From: JAHEJB01 sp041748175
Lineage (GTDB): Bacteria; Bacteroidota; Rhodothermia; Rhodothermales; Rubricoccaceae
NCBI GenBank assembly: GCA_041748175.1
Contig: JBGTDU010000132.1
Span: 1 to 33,363 of the forward strand
Length of the DNA: 33,363 nucleotides
Direction of reading: 5' to 3'
The notes under the pieces were generated by a model. The model saw only the letters and a list, made by a program, of their open reading frames with translations, made no database searches and had not been told where the DNA came from. The translations under genes and the position numbers were made by a program. Shown one piece after another: positions 6,672 through 14,713 of the stretch; position 1 is the stretch's first letter, and every line of letters begins with the position of its first letter.

Positions 6672-8333
6672 CTACCGCACGAGCGTCATTCGCTGTGAGG
6701 CCATGAAGGCTCCGGCCCGCATCCGCACGACGTAGACCCCGCTCGGCAGGCCGCGCCCGTCGAATGTCGCGGTGTGTCGGCCTGCCTCCAACTCGGCATT
6801 TACCAATACCGCCACGCTCCGGCCGAGGAGATCGAAGACCTCGACGGCCACCTCGGCGGACTCGGATAATTCAAAGCCGACTGTTGCCTGGTCGAATCCG
6901 CCTGCTCCGCCGAATGGATTCGGATAGGCCGGATGGAGCGCGAACGCGCCGGGCAGGTCGCCGTCAACGCTCGCCTGCGTCGCCTCGGCCGTGTGTGCGT
7001 CGGCAATCGGTGCCCCTATCAGTATGGCGATGATGCCGGTTATCGTCGGGCTCAGCCCACCTATCAACGAGGCGGCGAGGATATCGTTGTTCAAGATCAT
7101 CAACGACGAGGAGTCGACGCCACCGACGGGCAGAAAGCGCAGCTCGAGGACCTGGTTTCCACGCAAGACCTCTACGAAGAAGCCCTCCCACCCGTTAGAA
7201 GACGCGGTGGCCCTTCCGAATCCAGTCACAAGGGAGTTTCGAAATCGCACGGAAGTCCCATTGGCGATGGTCCGCTCGCGACGCACCTCGCCACCATGTA
7301 CTAACTGATAGGTAAAGGTATCCCACCCGAGGCCCGTGACTGCGTCCACAGCGACCTCTATCTCAGACCCGCCGGCCGTGTTCCCATTTATGGCAAAGCC
7401 CATGAGGAGACTCTCACTTGACAGAAGTGCACCGCTTGTTCCGAGACCTGCACGCCACACCACGTAGTCTCCGGCATCTACGGCCAGCGGCTCGAGGTCC
7501 GTCCGAAGCGCGACGGTGCCAGGAGCGAACTCCGTGCTAATGCCGTCCTCGCCGCTGGAGCCGAGGTTCGCCAGGGTGATCGCCGCCCCCTTGACGTCGA
7601 GCTGTACCTGTCCCAGAGCCGTATGCGGAAGGCCGAATTTGCCGACGGTGTGCCCCGCGAGGAAGAGTTCATCAATGCCATCTCCAGTAATATCCCCCGC
7701 GGCCACGCGCACCCGCGAAAGCCGGATGGGCGGGACGCCTGCTGTGATGATGGCAAATCGGTCTCCCGTGATGGCGGTGATGCCGGCGCCCATCACGGTA
7801 ATCTCCGCGTCGCCGCCCAGACCGACCGCGGTGCCAAATAGGTCGGCGGCGTGATCGCCTCGGAAGACGTCGATCGGGATTGGCGACGGCCACGGGATGG
7901 GCTCCGGAATGGTGACGACGATGGGCCCGATCAGCCCGCTGACCTCCGCCACCATCTGGTCATCGTTGTAGATGCGAACGGTATGTGGTTGGCTGAAAAT
8001 CTCGTCGTAGGTGAAGTTGATCTCAGCGCCGGACCGCGTCATAATCAGTGTCGATCGTGGCGAGGCGCCGCTGCCATACCCGTTGATCGTCACCTGCCCC
8101 TCGGACAGGTCATCCAGGCCCAGGCTCACGCACAGATAGTCGGCCGCGCCTGTCTCGATTTCGACCCCATCCAGGCCGCTGTCGCCGATGTTCGAGACGA
8201 CCAGAATACTGTCGTTTGAGACCAGCGTCGCCTGCCCGAAGGCCGTGTGGTTGAGACCCTTGAACAGGGTTTGCGCGGTGGCAGTCGTGCCGCCCAGGGC
8301 GAGCAGCAAGAGAAGGGTCGTAATTCGTTTCAT
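6672..8333 (-). CDS. secreted protein with type IX secretion sorting domain and internal repeats
   Basis: The 553-residue product has a Sec signal peptide (MKRITTLLLLLALGG, cut near TATAQ) and a C-terminal Por/type IX sorting domain (about residues 465-553). That domain contains YPNPF, FDLLGRSVAVLV, GLPSGVYVVRM and the final MTLVR. It should therefore cross the outer membrane through the type IX system and be attached or released there. The mature part is beta-rich with at least two similar modules. One starts at residues 29-60 (HTAFGQ...NIGDSGLDG) and the other at 237-268 (HTALGQ...NLGSSGEDG), with a possible weaker third copy beginning GFGRATASSNGWEG. Between the first two lies a Ca-binding-like DITGDGIDELFLAG stretch typical of FG-GAP or VCBS repeats. 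No enzymatic motif is seen. GAGGTA sits 6 nt before the ATG and can serve as ribosome binding site. The shared element at 8389-8422 lies upstream. Confidence 0.85.
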   Translation of the reverse strand: MKRITTLLLLLALGGTTATAQTLFKGLNHTAFGQATLVSNDSILVVSNIGDSGLDGVEIETGAADYLCVSLGLDDLSEGQVTINGYGSGASPRSTLIMTRSGAEINFTYDEIFSQPHTVRIYNDDQMVAEVSGLIGPIVVTIPEPIPWPSPIPIDVFRGDHAADLFGTAVGLGGDAEITVMGAGITAITGDRFAIITAGVPPIRLSRVRVAAGDITGDGIDELFLAGHTVGKFGLPHTALGQVQLDVKGAAITLANLGSSGEDGISTEFAPGTVALRTDLEPLAVDAGDYVVWRAGLGTSGALLSSESLLMGFAINGNTAGGSEIEVAVDAVTGLGWDTFTYQLVHGGEVRRERTIANGTSVRFRNSLVTGFGRATASSNGWEGFFVEVLRGNQVLELRFLPVGGVDSSSLMILNNDILAASLIGGLSPTITGIIAILIGAPIADAHTAEATQASVDGDLPGAFALHPAYPNPFGGAGGFDQATVGFELSESAEVAVEVFDLLGRSVAVLVNAELEAGRHTATFDGRGLPSGVYVVRMRAGAFMASQRMTLVR

Positions 8334-8388
8334 AATGGTACCTCGTGGAAGGAGTGCGAGCAGATGAAGCGCAAGGAGCGCTATTCAT

Positions 8389-8422
8389 GATGGCGTCAAT
8401 CCTCGCTCGGACTGGACATCGG
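8389..8422 (-). promoter_or_regulatory. shared bipartite upstream element, copy 1
   Basis: On the minus strand this reads CCGATGTCC, an 18-bp gap, then CGCCATC, and it ends 55 nt before the start codon at 8333. The same two half-motifs with the same 18-bp gap occur upstream of the secreted-protein genes starting at 10896 and 11454. An A/T-rich run (GAGAAAAACTAG) lies just upstream. It may be a promoter or operator. An ATG inside the element opens only a 7-codon frame here. Confidence 0.45.
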
Positions 8423-8454
8423 GGCTAGTTTTTCTCGCCTTCCCTCCCGTGTCT

Positions 8455-9225
8455 ATGTCCGAGAACCTCCTCACCAAAACGGCCGATGGCGTCCTCCATC
8501 TGACGCTCAACCGCCCTGAAAAGAAAAACGCGCTCACACTTGCCATGTACGAGGGCCTCACCGATGCCCTCGACGGCGCGGTCGGCGACCCCGATGTGCG
8601 CGTCGTATTGCTGAGCGGCGCGGGCGGCGCCTTCACGGCCGGCAATGACCTGTTCGACTTCCTAAACGATCCGCCCAAAGACGAGACGAGCCCCGTTTTC
8701 AGGTTTCTTCGAGCGGTCAGCACGTTTCCCAAGCCGCTCGTCGCGGCGGTGGAGGGCCACGCGATCGGGATCGGCACGACGGTGCTCCTGCACTGCGACC
8801 TGGCGTATGCCGCTCCATCGGCGCGATTCCAGTTGCCGTTTGTGAACCTCGGCCTCGTGCCGGAGGCCGCGTCGAGCCTGCTGCTTCCCAAAACCGTGGG
8901 GACGAAAAAAGCCGCCGAACTCCTTCTCTTCGGCGATCCGTTCTCGGCGAATGACGCCCTCGCAGCTGGACTCATCAACGCCGTTGTTCAGAAAGGCAGC
9001 GTGGCGGACTATGCGTTGGAACGCGCGCAAGCACTTGCAAGGAAACCACCCGCGTCGTTGCGGCTAACGAAGGCACTGCTGCGATCCGTGGACGCCGACG
9101 CCGTTTCGAGGACCATTGTTGACGAGGGTGCGCATTTCATGCGGGCGCTGACTGGCCCGGAAGCACAAGAGGCGCTTGGGGCTTTTCTCGAAAAGCGGGA
9201 GCCGGACTTCTCTCAGTTCGACTAG
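8455..9225 (+). CDS. enoyl-CoA hydratase/isomerase family protein (crotonase fold)
   Basis: The 256-residue product has the full crotonase fold length. It shows NRPEKKNALT near the N-terminus, the first oxyanion-hole segment GAGGAFTAGNDL (residues 55-66) and the second, GHAIGIGTTVLLHCDLAYA (101-119). Of the two acidic residues of classical enoyl-CoA hydratases, only one is clear, Glu137 in LGLVPEAAS. The position of the other is occupied within FQLPFVN. That pattern is typical of delta3,delta2-enoyl-CoA isomerases and PaaG-like members, so an isomerase role in fatty-acid or aromatic-acid oxidation is as likely as a hydratase role. The GTG at 8449 would add two residues, so the ATG at 8455 is preferred. 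It is divergent from the secreted protein upstream and has no metabolic partner gene nearby. Its 3' end is partly repeated at 14714-14741. Confidence 0.9.
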   Translation: MSENLLTKTADGVLHLTLNRPEKKNALTLAMYEGLTDALDGAVGDPDVRVVLLSGAGGAFTAGNDLFDFLNDPPKDETSPVFRFLRAVSTFPKPLVAAVEGHAIGIGTTVLLHCDLAYAAPSARFQLPFVNLGLVPEAASSLLLPKTVGTKKAAELLLFGDPFSANDALAAGLINAVVQKGSVADYALERAQALARKPPASLRLTKALLRSVDADAVSRTIVDEGAHFMRALTGPEAQEALGAFLEKREPDFSQFD

Positions 9226-9327
9226 GACCTGTTTTCGATCCCACTCGTGATGTGTGAAGAGGCCCAAGCCCATACTCAGCTGTCAGGAGGACACGGCACC
9301 GGGCGCTGCATCCCAATGGGATTCAGG

Positions 9328-10896
9328 CTAGCGCTGGAGGACGACTCGCCTGCTCTCTGCGAAGGATGGCGTAACTACCCGAATCAGGTAGACACCGCTC
9401 GGGAGACCATCTGCCGAAACGACGAATCGATGTGGGGTTTGCGCGCCAAGTACTCCATCATGGAGTATGCGCACCTCGCGGCCGAGGAGGTCGAAAAGGC
9501 TCACGCGCACGGCCTCGGCGTGGGCGAGCGTTAGCGTGATCACCGATTGCTGCCTGAAAGGATTGGGCGACGGGGCCGCGAGAACGACCGATGTGGAAGG
9601 CACGATCTCGCCAATTGCCGTGGGCACCGGCTCGCCGTAGACGTAGGCTGCGCCGGTTCCGTCCGGGTGGACGTTGCTAGGAGCGCCAATCGCCAGAACG
9701 CCGCCGTCCACTGCGGCAGCCGAACCGAACAGGTCGCCAATCCCCCCATCGCTCGAGATGAGCGTGTACGTGAACGTATCGGTGATATAGAAAGCCTTGC
9801 CCGTCGAGTTGCCGCCTGGGGGGAACCAGTTCTCTGCACCGACGAGAATGCCTGACTCATCCACTGCGACCGCGCTTCCAAACAGGTTGAAGCCCGTGTG
9901 GTCCGGGTTTAGAATACTGCTCCCCTCATCCCATTGGCTCCCATCAAACTTGAAGAGATAGGCGGCTCCGGCGCCAGAGCCCAACGCATTATTCAGCGGA
10001 GCGCCAACAAGGGCTTGGTCACCGGTGAGGGCGACTGTGAGGCCAAACTGCGCCTGCGCCACTGAATCCGGTGCCACGAGTTTGGACGTCTCGACCCACT
10101 GGCTTCCGTCGAACTCGAAGACGTATGCCGCGCCCGCGTTCTGGCCCACGTCGGTTGGACTGTCGCCCCAGGCACCGATCAATGCGCGATTCCCTGAGAT
10201 AGCCACGGATTCGCCGAAGTAGGCTGCATCCGCTGCATCGGAGGCCGTCAGCTTTTGCTCCTCGATCCAATCACCCCCTTCGTTGCGATACACATACGCC
10301 GCGCCCTCATCGAATCCTGCCAGATCATGTTGCGGCGCGCCTACCACCATCCATATAACAAGAGGATTGCGTGGATCCACGGCGAGGGCTCGACCGAAGT
10401 GGTCGCCCTCTTCCCCGTCCGACGCGAACAACGTGGCCTCCGTCGTGCATACCAACGCGATTATAAGGGCACCCCGACACTCGGCATACTCCACCGCTCC
10501 AGCATTCACGGCCACCATATCATCTGAGCGGCTACCCGCGAATACCCCCCAGATTTCAGGGCTCATGCGCGTGACAGCAACTGACCGGCCAAACCAGTCG
10601 AAGGCGGCGGGTGCCGGGTCCCTCAGTTTTGCCACCTCGATCCATTCATCGCCGTCGTAGCCGAAGACATAGGCCGCGCCGTACTCCAACGCGCCGAAAT
10701 CGGGGTCATCGCGGAAGGCGCCGACGACGACCACGGGGCCCTCGACCGCGACGGCAGCCCCGAACTCCTGCCCAGGATGCGGATCGGAAGGCGTCAGCTT
10801 TATTTCGGGACCGGGCTGGGAGCGAGTGGGCGGTGCGAAGTGCAACACCAAGAACATGCAGGGCAGGATCGCTTTCAGAGAGAATAGGACGGGCAT
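9328..10896 (-). CDS. FG-GAP repeat beta-propeller protein with type IX sorting domain
   Basis: The 522-residue product has a signal peptide (MPVLFSLKAILPCMFLVL, cut near the SQPGPE stretch). It is followed by about seven repeats of the FG-GAP kind, each with a pattern like FG.SVA....ALIGA and then GAAYVF.FDGSQW. A seven-bladed beta-propeller exposed at the surface is expected. The last 85 residues form a type IX sorting domain with SPNPF, FDLLGREVRIL, GLPSGVYLIRV and a final VVLQR. I chose the ATG at 10896. It gives a clean signal peptide and has a GAGGT ribosome binding site 8 nt upstream. The frame is open for 26 more codons to an ATG at 10974, which falls inside the shared element at 10944-10977. 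No catalytic motif is seen, so adhesion or ligand binding is a guess. Confidence 0.87.
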   Translation of the reverse strand: MPVLFSLKAILPCMFLVLHFAPPTRSQPGPEIKLTPSDPHPGQEFGAAVAVEGPVVVVGAFRDDPDFGALEYGAAYVFGYDGDEWIEVAKLRDPAPAAFDWFGRSVAVTRMSPEIWGVFAGSRSDDMVAVNAGAVEYAECRGALIIALVCTTEATLFASDGEEGDHFGRALAVDPRNPLVIWMVVGAPQHDLAGFDEGAAYVYRNEGGDWIEEQKLTASDAADAAYFGESVAISGNRALIGAWGDSPTDVGQNAGAAYVFEFDGSQWVETSKLVAPDSVAQAQFGLTVALTGDQALVGAPLNNALGSGAGAAYLFKFDGSQWDEGSSILNPDHTGFNLFGSAVAVDESGILVGAENWFPPGGNSTGKAFYITDTFTYTLISSDGGIGDLFGSAAAVDGGVLAIGAPSNVHPDGTGAAYVYGEPVPTAIGEIVPSTSVVLAAPSPNPFRQQSVITLTLAHAEAVRVSLFDLLGREVRILHDGVLGAQTPHRFVVSADGLPSGVYLIRVVTPSFAESRRVVLQR

Positions 10897-10943
10897 CGGA
10901 GTTACCTCGGTGATCGGAGGATGGAACAGAGGTTGGTATAGGA

Positions 10944-10977
10944 GATGGCGACGTTGCCTGGCTGAGTTGGACATCGG
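10944..10977 (-). promoter_or_regulatory. shared bipartite upstream element, copy 2
   Basis: On the minus strand this reads CCGATGTCC-N18-CGCCATC and ends 47 nt before the start codon at 10896. Compared with copy 3 it is also identical over AACGTCGCCATCT. A/T-rich sequence (GAAAATTTCGG) lies just upstream. The ATG within it is in frame with the FG-GAP protein and would add 26 residues beginning MSNSARQRRHLL, so it could instead be part of a longer coding start. Confidence 0.45.
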
Positions 10978-11016
10978 TGCCGAAATTTTCCATTCGTGAG
11001 ATCGTGGCCGCTCCGG

Positions 11017-11454
11017 TCACTGCACATCCAGCCAGAACACATCGGCGAGGTAGTGCCGGTGGTTGCTGCGGTCACCCAACACCATCCTCGGCGTCAGGAA
11101 GTCCGGATTCGGTGAGTGCGAGAGGGCGCTTCGCGGGTGAGGAACGATGGCGCCGCCGGGGACGCCGTTGGGGCGAACCGAGGCGAACGCCGGAAAGGTG
11201 TCGACCGGCTCGATAAGCAGCGGCACCGTGGCGATCGGCTGTCCATTCTCGAGCACGCGGAGTTCCGCCTCCACCTCGCCCGTCGGCGGAAATACGAGAT
11301 CTACGCTTTCAATCAAAAAGCCGCCGCTGGCAGGGTATAAGTGCAGATTCATGAGGTCAGCCGCGTTGATGGCCGGGGCATAGGGCTGCGCCCAGGCGCC
11401 GGCGGAAAACAACACGGCAGCGAAAACAGGCAGGAAATAGCGGCGCACAAACAT
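11017..11454 (-). CDS. small secreted protein of unknown function
   Basis: The 144-residue product starts with a clear Sec signal peptide (MFVRRYFLPVFAAVLFSAGAWA, then Q). The mature part of about 122 residues has a beta-rich first half: LHLYPASGGFLIESVDLVF, then VEAELRVLENGQPIATVPLLI. It ends with a polar stretch containing SHSPNPDFLTPRMVLGDRSNHRHYLADVFWLDVQ-type sequence. It has no sorting domain, lipobox or metal site that I recognise. The ATG at 11454 overlaps by one base the TGA of a 25-codon upstream frame (TGATG). It lies 120 bp upstream of the FG-GAP gene on the same strand but has its own copy of the shared element. The sigma factor gene starts 159 bp away on the other strand. Confidence 0.7.
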   Translation of the reverse strand: MFVRRYFLPVFAAVLFSAGAWAQPYAPAINAADLMNLHLYPASGGFLIESVDLVFPPTGEVEAELRVLENGQPIATVPLLIEPVDTFPAFASVRPNGVPGGAIVPHPRSALSHSPNPDFLTPRMVLGDRSNHRHYLADVFWLDVQ

Positions 11455-11531
11455 CAGCGAGACGTCAATGAGTAGAGATTGAGTAGGGATGGACGTACCA
11501 GATGGCGACGTTTCCACACCAATTGGGACAT
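11454..11531 (-). CDS. possible 25-codon leader peptide overlapping the secreted-protein start
   Basis: The ATG in copy 3 of the shared element opens a frame of 25 codons beginning MSQLVWKRRHLV. Its TGA overlaps the ATG of the secreted-protein gene (TGATG), a layout typical of translational coupling. The FG-GAP gene shows a matching 26-codon in-frame stretch, MSNSARQRRHLL, at almost the same distance. The shared MS-x5-RRHL may reflect coding or simply the conserved DNA element. There is no Shine-Dalgarno sequence. This is a low-confidence call. Confidence 0.2.
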   Translation of the reverse strand: MSQLVWKRRHLVRPSLLNLYSLTSR

Positions 11532-11534
11532 ACG
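11501..11534 (-). promoter_or_regulatory. shared bipartite upstream element, copy 3
   Basis: On the minus strand this reads CGTATGTCC-N18-CGCCATC, differing from the other copies by two bases in the first half-motif, and it ends 46 nt before the start codon at 11454. It lies in the divergent region between the secreted protein and the sigma factor gene. It therefore could also influence the plus-strand operon, though no copy faces that way. Confidence 0.45.
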
Positions 11535-11613
11535 CCAAACAGAATTATGCCCCCGACTCTTGCGAATGTCCCTTCTCTGTGCTTGATTAACAGCAACTGG
11601 CCGACCGACCACG

Positions 11614-12186
11614 ATGGCTGCTGCAACCGTCACGGATCTACTGCATCGCCTGCACGAAGGCGACGACGGTGCGCTGGAACGCCTGATGCCGCTCCTCTAT
11701 GATGAGCTGCACGCCCTCGCACACCGTCAGCTTCGGGATGAGCGTTCCGGGCACACACTGAACACGACAGCGCTCGTCAACGAGGCCTACCTCAAGCTGG
11801 TCCAACAGCATGACTTGAAAGCCGACGACCGAACGCAATTCCTAGCCATCGCGGTCACGACCATGCGCCGCCTGCTCGTGGATTATGCTCGGACACGAAA
11901 CAGGCTCAAGCGCGGCGGCGGAGAACGACCGATCTCACTCGACGATGTTCTACCATTTCTCTCCGAGCACGAGGCGGAGGAGATGCTGGCGCTGGACGAG
12001 GCCCTCTCCAGACTGGAAGCGGTGAACCCGCGCGGTAGCCAGGTTGTGCAGTACCGCTTCTTCGGCGGCCTGAGCCTGGAGGAGACAGCCGAGGAGCTCT
12101 CGGTCTCCGTCAAGACAGTTCAGCGGGCCTGGACTGCGGCGCGGGCCTGGCTGCGCAAGGAGGTCCACCTGTCGCTATCAGAGTGA
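11614..12186 (+). CDS. RNA polymerase sigma factor, ECF-like TIGR02999 type
   Basis: The 190-residue product has a sigma-70 region 2 (residues about 15-100, with LVNEAYLKLVQ and FLAIAVTTMRRLLVDYARTR). Region 4 (about 125-185) carries the helix-turn-helix LSLEETAEELSVSVKTVQRAW. This layout, with the MRRLLVDYAR motif and a long acidic linker (SLDDVLPFLSEHEAEEMLALDEAL), is typical of the TIGR02999/sigma-70-ECF-like group. In my recollection that group is frequent in Rhodothermales, Acidobacteria and Planctomycetes and is often paired with a TPR-containing Ser/Thr kinase. No anti-sigma factor with a membrane helix is adjacent. The kinase gene follows after 7 bp, so the two are almost certainly co-transcribed, and phosphorylation may control the sigma factor. 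It probably directs transcription of a small set of genes, perhaps the neighbouring secreted proteins. Confidence 0.92.
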   Translation: MAAATVTDLLHRLHEGDDGALERLMPLLYDELHALAHRQLRDERSGHTLNTTALVNEAYLKLVQQHDLKADDRTQFLAIAVTTMRRLLVDYARTRNRLKRGGGERPISLDDVLPFLSEHEAEEMLALDEALSRLEAVNPRGSQVVQYRFFGGLSLEETAEELSVSVKTVQRAWTAARAWLRKEVHLSLSE

Positions 12187-12193
12187 GCCATAG

Positions 12194-14698
12194 ATGGAGG
12201 CGACGTGGGAACAGATCGAAGCACTCTTTGAGGAGGCCCTCATGCACGACAAAGACGAGCGCATGGTTTGGCTGCGCGCCGCCTGCGTAGGCCGACCGGC
12301 GATCTTTGGCGAAGTCGAGTCCATGCTTGCTGCCCATGCCCAACCCCTCGGCATCGAAACTCGCCTGCTGACCGCCGTCGCCCCGATGCTGCCGAATCCA
12401 CTGGTCGGCGTTCAAGTAGGGCCGTTCCGGCTGATCGAACTCCTCGGACACGGCGGTATGGGAAGTGTCTGGCTCGCCAGACAGGCCGATGGCGTGGTGG
12501 ATCGGCAGGTAGCCGTGAAGCTCGTGCGCCTACCTCACACGGCGAAGGAGGCAGGTGCACTTCGCCGCCGCTTTGAGGCCGAGCGCCGCATCCTCGCCCG
12601 GCTCGAGCACCCTGGTATTGTCCGCCTGCTCGAAGCGGGGACGGCCACGCCGGTCGCAGGTGCCGGGGAGAGCTACCCCTACTTCGCGATGGACTACGTT
12701 TCGGGCGTCCCCCTGACAACGTACGCCGAAGAACACAGACTCGATGCGGCGGATCGCCTCCGGCTTTTCGTCCAGGTCTGCGAGGCCGTCCACCACGCCC
12801 ATCAGCGGCTCGTCGTTCATCGCGATCTCAAGCCCTCTAACATTCTCGTCGCCGAGGATGCGGATGGGCGACCCCAGATAAAGCTGCTCGATTTCGGCAT
12901 CGCGCGGCTGCTGGAGGATGAAAGTGAGGGCGCGACGATCATTACCGAGCCCGGCGTTCGGCCCATGACGCGGACGTACGCGGCGCCGGAGCAGATCCGG
13001 GGTGAGCCTGCGACCACCGCCACCGATGTCTATGCACTCGGCGTCGTGCTTTACGAACTTCTCACGGGTCGGCACCCCCTCGACGCCCCGTCGGCCGCGC
13101 AACTCGAACAGGCGATCCTGACGCAAGAACCACCTAGGCCGAGCGTCGTCGTCACCAAGCCGACACAGATCGAACCGCATCGGCTTCGCGGCGACCTCGA
13201 CGCCATCGTGCTGACGGCGTTGCGCAAAGAGCCCGAGGCTCGCTACGCCGCGGCCGAAGCCTTCTCCGCCGACATTCGCCGTCACCTGGATGGGCTCCCT
13301 GTAAGCGCTCGCGCGCCCTCTGCCGGATACCGCCTCCGCGCATTCGTCCGCCGCCATAAGACCGGCGTCGCGCTCGCAGGTTCAGCGTTCCTCCTTCTGA
13401 TCGCTTTCACTGCTGCTCTCGCGGTGCAGCAGCGGACGACGGCGCGCGAGCGCGACACCGCTCAGGCCACCGCCGATTTTCTCGAAGGGCTTTTCGGCGC
13501 GGCGAACCCATACGCCGATGAGCGGCAGGATACACTTCGCGCTAGAGATCTGCTGGCCAGGGGTGTCGCACGTGCTCGCGTCGAGTTGGCCGATGAGCCG
13601 CTAGTTCGAGCCCGGCTCCTGCACGTGATCGGGCGGTCGTTTGTTCGCTTGGGCGCCCACGATGAAGCCGAAGATCCGCTCACGGAGGCCGTCGCGCTGC
13701 TCCGAGTTGAGGATGACATGCCGACGCTGATCGGCAGCCTCACGGAACTGGCCAGTGTCCAGGATGCGCTGTCGAACTACGATAGAGCCGAAGAACTCGG
13801 TCGAGAAGCCATCGCTCTTGCCGAGGAATCAGGTGACTGGGATCAGATGGCACAGGCCGAACAGGTCCTGGCAGAGACGTTACTGGATACCGATCGCTCT
13901 GCGGAGGCCGAAACCCTCCTACGTGGCTCGTTGGCCAGGCAGCGCGCAGTCTCCGCCGACACGACGACGGCCATTCTGGAAGCGCAGCGCCTGCTCGCGA
14001 TGGCGCTCCTGAACGAGGGGCGCCTCGATGAAGCCGAACCGCTATTCCGGGCAGCGCGGGAATCGCTCGCTCGCCGCTACGGCCCAGACGACGCCCACTC
14101 GGTGGGCGTGCTGACGCCCCTGACGTTTCTTTATCTCTCTGTCGGCCGCATGGCCGAGGCCGAGGAGGCCGGCGCGCAGGCCGTCGCGATTTTACGAGAT
14201 ACCCAACCAGGCAGCCGCCGACTCAGCCAGGCGCTCTCGATCTACGCGTCGGTGCGCCGCCGCCAAGGCCAGTTGGATGAGGCAAAGGCACTGCTTGATG
14301 AGGCGCTCGATATTCCAGAGATCCGACCGGGGAATCAGGCCATCCTCATGGGCGCGCTGGCTTCCGTTCTCCATGAAAAAGGGAACCTGGACGACGCCAT
14401 TGCAGCACAACGACATGCCGCATCTCTACTGCAGTCGGACGTCGCCGCCTCCATCAATGCGGCGACCCATGCCGCGACGCTCGCCCTCAGCCAAACCAAG
14501 CTCGCAGGGTTTTTGATGGAGGCGGATCGATTTCAGGAGGCTGAAACCCTGTTGCTCGCCGCTCTGGCTGAGCAGAACTCAGGAGAAGCAAGTGCCCATC
14601 CCGGCACGCCTCGTGTGATCGCCGCCCTTGTTGCTCTCTACGATGAGTGGGGTAACCTCGACGAGGCGGCGCTGTGGCGGGCGCAACTCGATGACTAG
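12194..14698 (+). CDS. membrane Ser/Thr protein kinase with C-terminal TPR repeats
   Basis: The 834-residue product starts with a short helical N-region (1-70). A complete Hanks-type kinase domain follows (about 78-370): glycine loop GHGGMGSV (85-92), catalytic Lys109, HRDLKPSN (209-216), DFG (233-235), APE (264-266) and the Asp278 stretch TDVYALGVVLYELLTGRHP. All catalytic residues are present, so it should be active. One membrane helix lies at 391-411. The rest, about 420 residues, is a series of helical TPR-like repeats with the pattern A..L..EAL/AEPLFRAA, expected in the periplasm for protein contacts. A membrane-crossing kinase with a periplasmic TPR sensor fits a role upstream of the sigma factor encoded 7 bp before it. 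Substrate and signal are unknown. Confidence 0.93.
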   Translation: MEATWEQIEALFEEALMHDKDERMVWLRAACVGRPAIFGEVESMLAAHAQPLGIETRLLTAVAPMLPNPLVGVQVGPFRLIELLGHGGMGSVWLARQADGVVDRQVAVKLVRLPHTAKEAGALRRRFEAERRILARLEHPGIVRLLEAGTATPVAGAGESYPYFAMDYVSGVPLTTYAEEHRLDAADRLRLFVQVCEAVHHAHQRLVVHRDLKPSNILVAEDADGRPQIKLLDFGIARLLEDESEGATIITEPGVRPMTRTYAAPEQIRGEPATTATDVYALGVVLYELLTGRHPLDAPSAAQLEQAILTQEPPRPSVVVTKPTQIEPHRLRGDLDAIVLTALRKEPEARYAAAEAFSADIRRHLDGLPVSARAPSAGYRLRAFVRRHKTGVALAGSAFLLLIAFTAALAVQQRTTARERDTAQATADFLEGLFGAANPYADERQDTLRARDLLARGVARARVELADEPLVRARLLHVIGRSFVRLGAHDEAEDPLTEAVALLRVEDDMPTLIGSLTELASVQDALSNYDRAEELGREAIALAEESGDWDQMAQAEQVLAETLLDTDRSAEAETLLRGSLARQRAVSADTTTAILEAQRLLAMALLNEGRLDEAEPLFRAARESLARRYGPDDAHSVGVLTPLTFLYLSVGRMAEAEEAGAQAVAILRDTQPGSRRLSQALSIYASVRRRQGQLDEAKALLDEALDIPEIRPGNQAILMGALASVLHEKGNLDDAIAAQRHAASLLQSDVAASINAATHAATLALSQTKLAGFLMEADRFQEAETLLLAALAEQNSGEASAHPGTPRVIAALVALYDEWGNLDEAALWRAQLDD

Positions 14699-14713
14699 GG
14701 GTCTATCGCGAAC

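Noticed and set aside
12530..13357. 275-codon open frame on the minus strand
   Set aside because: It lies opposite the kinase catalytic domain, where all kinase motifs are intact.
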